From the NCBI RefSeq assembly GCF_036884655.1, contig NC_088342.1, positions 12,258,501 through 12,322,500 on the forward strand: DNA of 64,000 bases, written 5' to 3'. Origin of the DNA: Musa acuminata AAA Group. Its lineage: Eukaryota; Streptophyta; Magnoliopsida; Zingiberales; Musaceae. The translations under genes and the position numbers were made by a program. The notes beneath the pieces were generated by a model that did no database searches, had not been told where the DNA came from, and was given only the letters and a program-made list of their open reading frames with translations. Positions 63,114 to 64,000 of this stretch are shown piece after piece. Within the stretch, counting starts at the first letter, position 1. Every line of letters begins with the position of its first letter.

Positions 63114-63902
63114 CACAAGTTATAATTATTAAAATTCACAAGAAAAATCATGATTAAAAAAATCCTCTTAAATAATACGAGAACACATAATAGAATATCT
63201 TGATTCGTAAAATATTTCAAGTTATAATTCCGAGGAATCAAAATCATGATGTAGGGAAAAACTCATTTAAATTCAAATAATCAAAATTATCAAAATCACT
63301 TTCAAGATTCAAAATGACATAAGTAGATTTATCAATTTCTTATTGAAAAATCGATAAGATAGAGATAGAGAAATTTTCAAAATGCATTCCCTTTTTAGTT
63401 GTTTCAATTTGTATGGTTTATTTCATACAAGCATGCCTTATTTTTTTTATGCCATAATCAACACATGCATCATCGTTTAAAATCGAAAGAGTAAATTTTG
63501 TCATAGAAATCATCAAGATGTAGTACTTCAAATCATCGTACGTAATTAAATCATTAAATCATCAAGGATTTAAACATAAATTATTTTTAATCAAAATCAT
63601 TTGGTTTGTTATAGTAATGCATTTTTCTTTTTTAGTGAATCTAACTCATTGCATTAACGGTAAGGAGTTTAACATACAATTATCACGCTTATTTTTAATT
63701 TTTCAAAATCACTAGAAAGAGAAGCATAAATTTTTTTTTTTGGGTATATTTTTACTAACTAATTTAAAAATAACTCATGAAAAGCATTAAGTAATTTCAT
63801 AGTAAAGTAAAGGAGTTTCGGGTAAGTCATTTACCTCATTGTCGAGAGCTACCAAGGCATAGTTCACCACTTTGTCTTTGTTGGTTTTCTCCTCGTCTTT
63901 GG

Positions 63903-64000
63903 TGATGAATCTCGGATTTTGATGATAAAACTAATTGATATTGTTTATGATTTGATCTGCGTTTTGAGTGACTCAGGATGCTTCGATCAGGGAGAGACAA
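63903..64000 (+). mobile_element. Start of another SIRE-like LTR, cut by the window
   Basis: tgatgaatctcggattttg begins abruptly inside the gag of derivative F. It resembles the LTR starts of element A (tgttgaatctcagattttg). Only 98 bases are in view, so the orientation is inferred from the terminal TG and the LTR family resemblance. Confidence 0.6.

Larger units (their letters stand above)
61773..63902 (-). mobile_element. Pol-less SIRE-like derivative F
   Basis: This is a minus-strand relic. It starts with a spacer tail (accaaactccccctatcaat), then about 1.9 kb of AT-rich non-coding spacer. Directly after comes a decayed gag coiled-coil segment (63640-63902) homologous to 29710-30010 of element C, including the cctcattgtcgagagc and gtctttgttggtt region. 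No protease, integrase, RT or RNase H is present. Parts of the spacer (atatcaagtgaaagtatcaag, 62948-62968 in full length) match element C at 1747-1770, so C and F share the same pol-free layout. It is cut at 63902 by another LTR. Confidence 0.55.

Overview
This is plant nuclear DNA. It contains intron-bearing genes for a mitochondrial ATP synthase subunit, an FCS-like zinc finger protein, a BOI-type RING E3 ligase and a protein kinase CK2 beta subunit, surrounded by LTR retrotransposons. GC-rich 5' exons and a SIRE/Maximus-like Ty1/copia load suggest a monocot. Banana and its relatives (Zingiberales) would fit, but that is inference.

Layout. Bases 1-1226 are the end of a Ty3/gypsy-like LTR. 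Bases 1227 to about 31690 form one nested retrotransposon stack. The outermost and oldest element is a decayed, minus-strand, gag-only SIRE-like copia (here C: 1227-2320, 20092-20375, 29709-31690). A 4.6-kb minus-strand LTR element without recognisable coding (D: 2321-3814, 12433-12907, 17469-20091) sits inside C. Inside D are a plus-strand autonomous-type but dead copia (A: 3815-12432, target duplication gttcc) and a plus-strand copy of D's own family (E: 12908-17468). A second, younger-looking minus-strand copia (B: 20376-29703, target duplication tcttg) sits in C. From about 31685 to 32950 there is a roughly 300-bp tandem repeat with an inverted copy.

The gene-bearing part runs from 33.9 to 57.5 kb. 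It holds ATP synthase delta' (+, 33943-37292), a BOI-type RING E3 ligase (+, 45343-46454), an FLZ-domain gene (+, 49888-50409) and CK2 beta (-, 52820-57498). FLZ and CK2 beta are tail to tail. Long AT-rich intergenic stretches carry microsatellites and a 536-bp Mutator-type MITE with a perfect 9-bp target duplication.

From 57.9 kb to the end the DNA is again repeat-rich. It holds a dead hAT transposase, a copia LTR end, another pol-less SIRE-like derivative (F) with a tail-to-tail palindrome, and the first bases of one more LTR at the right edge.

The four genes have unrelated housekeeping or signalling roles and form no operon or cluster. I found no CRISPR array, rRNA, tRNA or obvious new defence or metabolic system. 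The most interesting signals are in the retroelements: an in-frame UAA at the same place in gag in three copies, and a pol-less derivative family.
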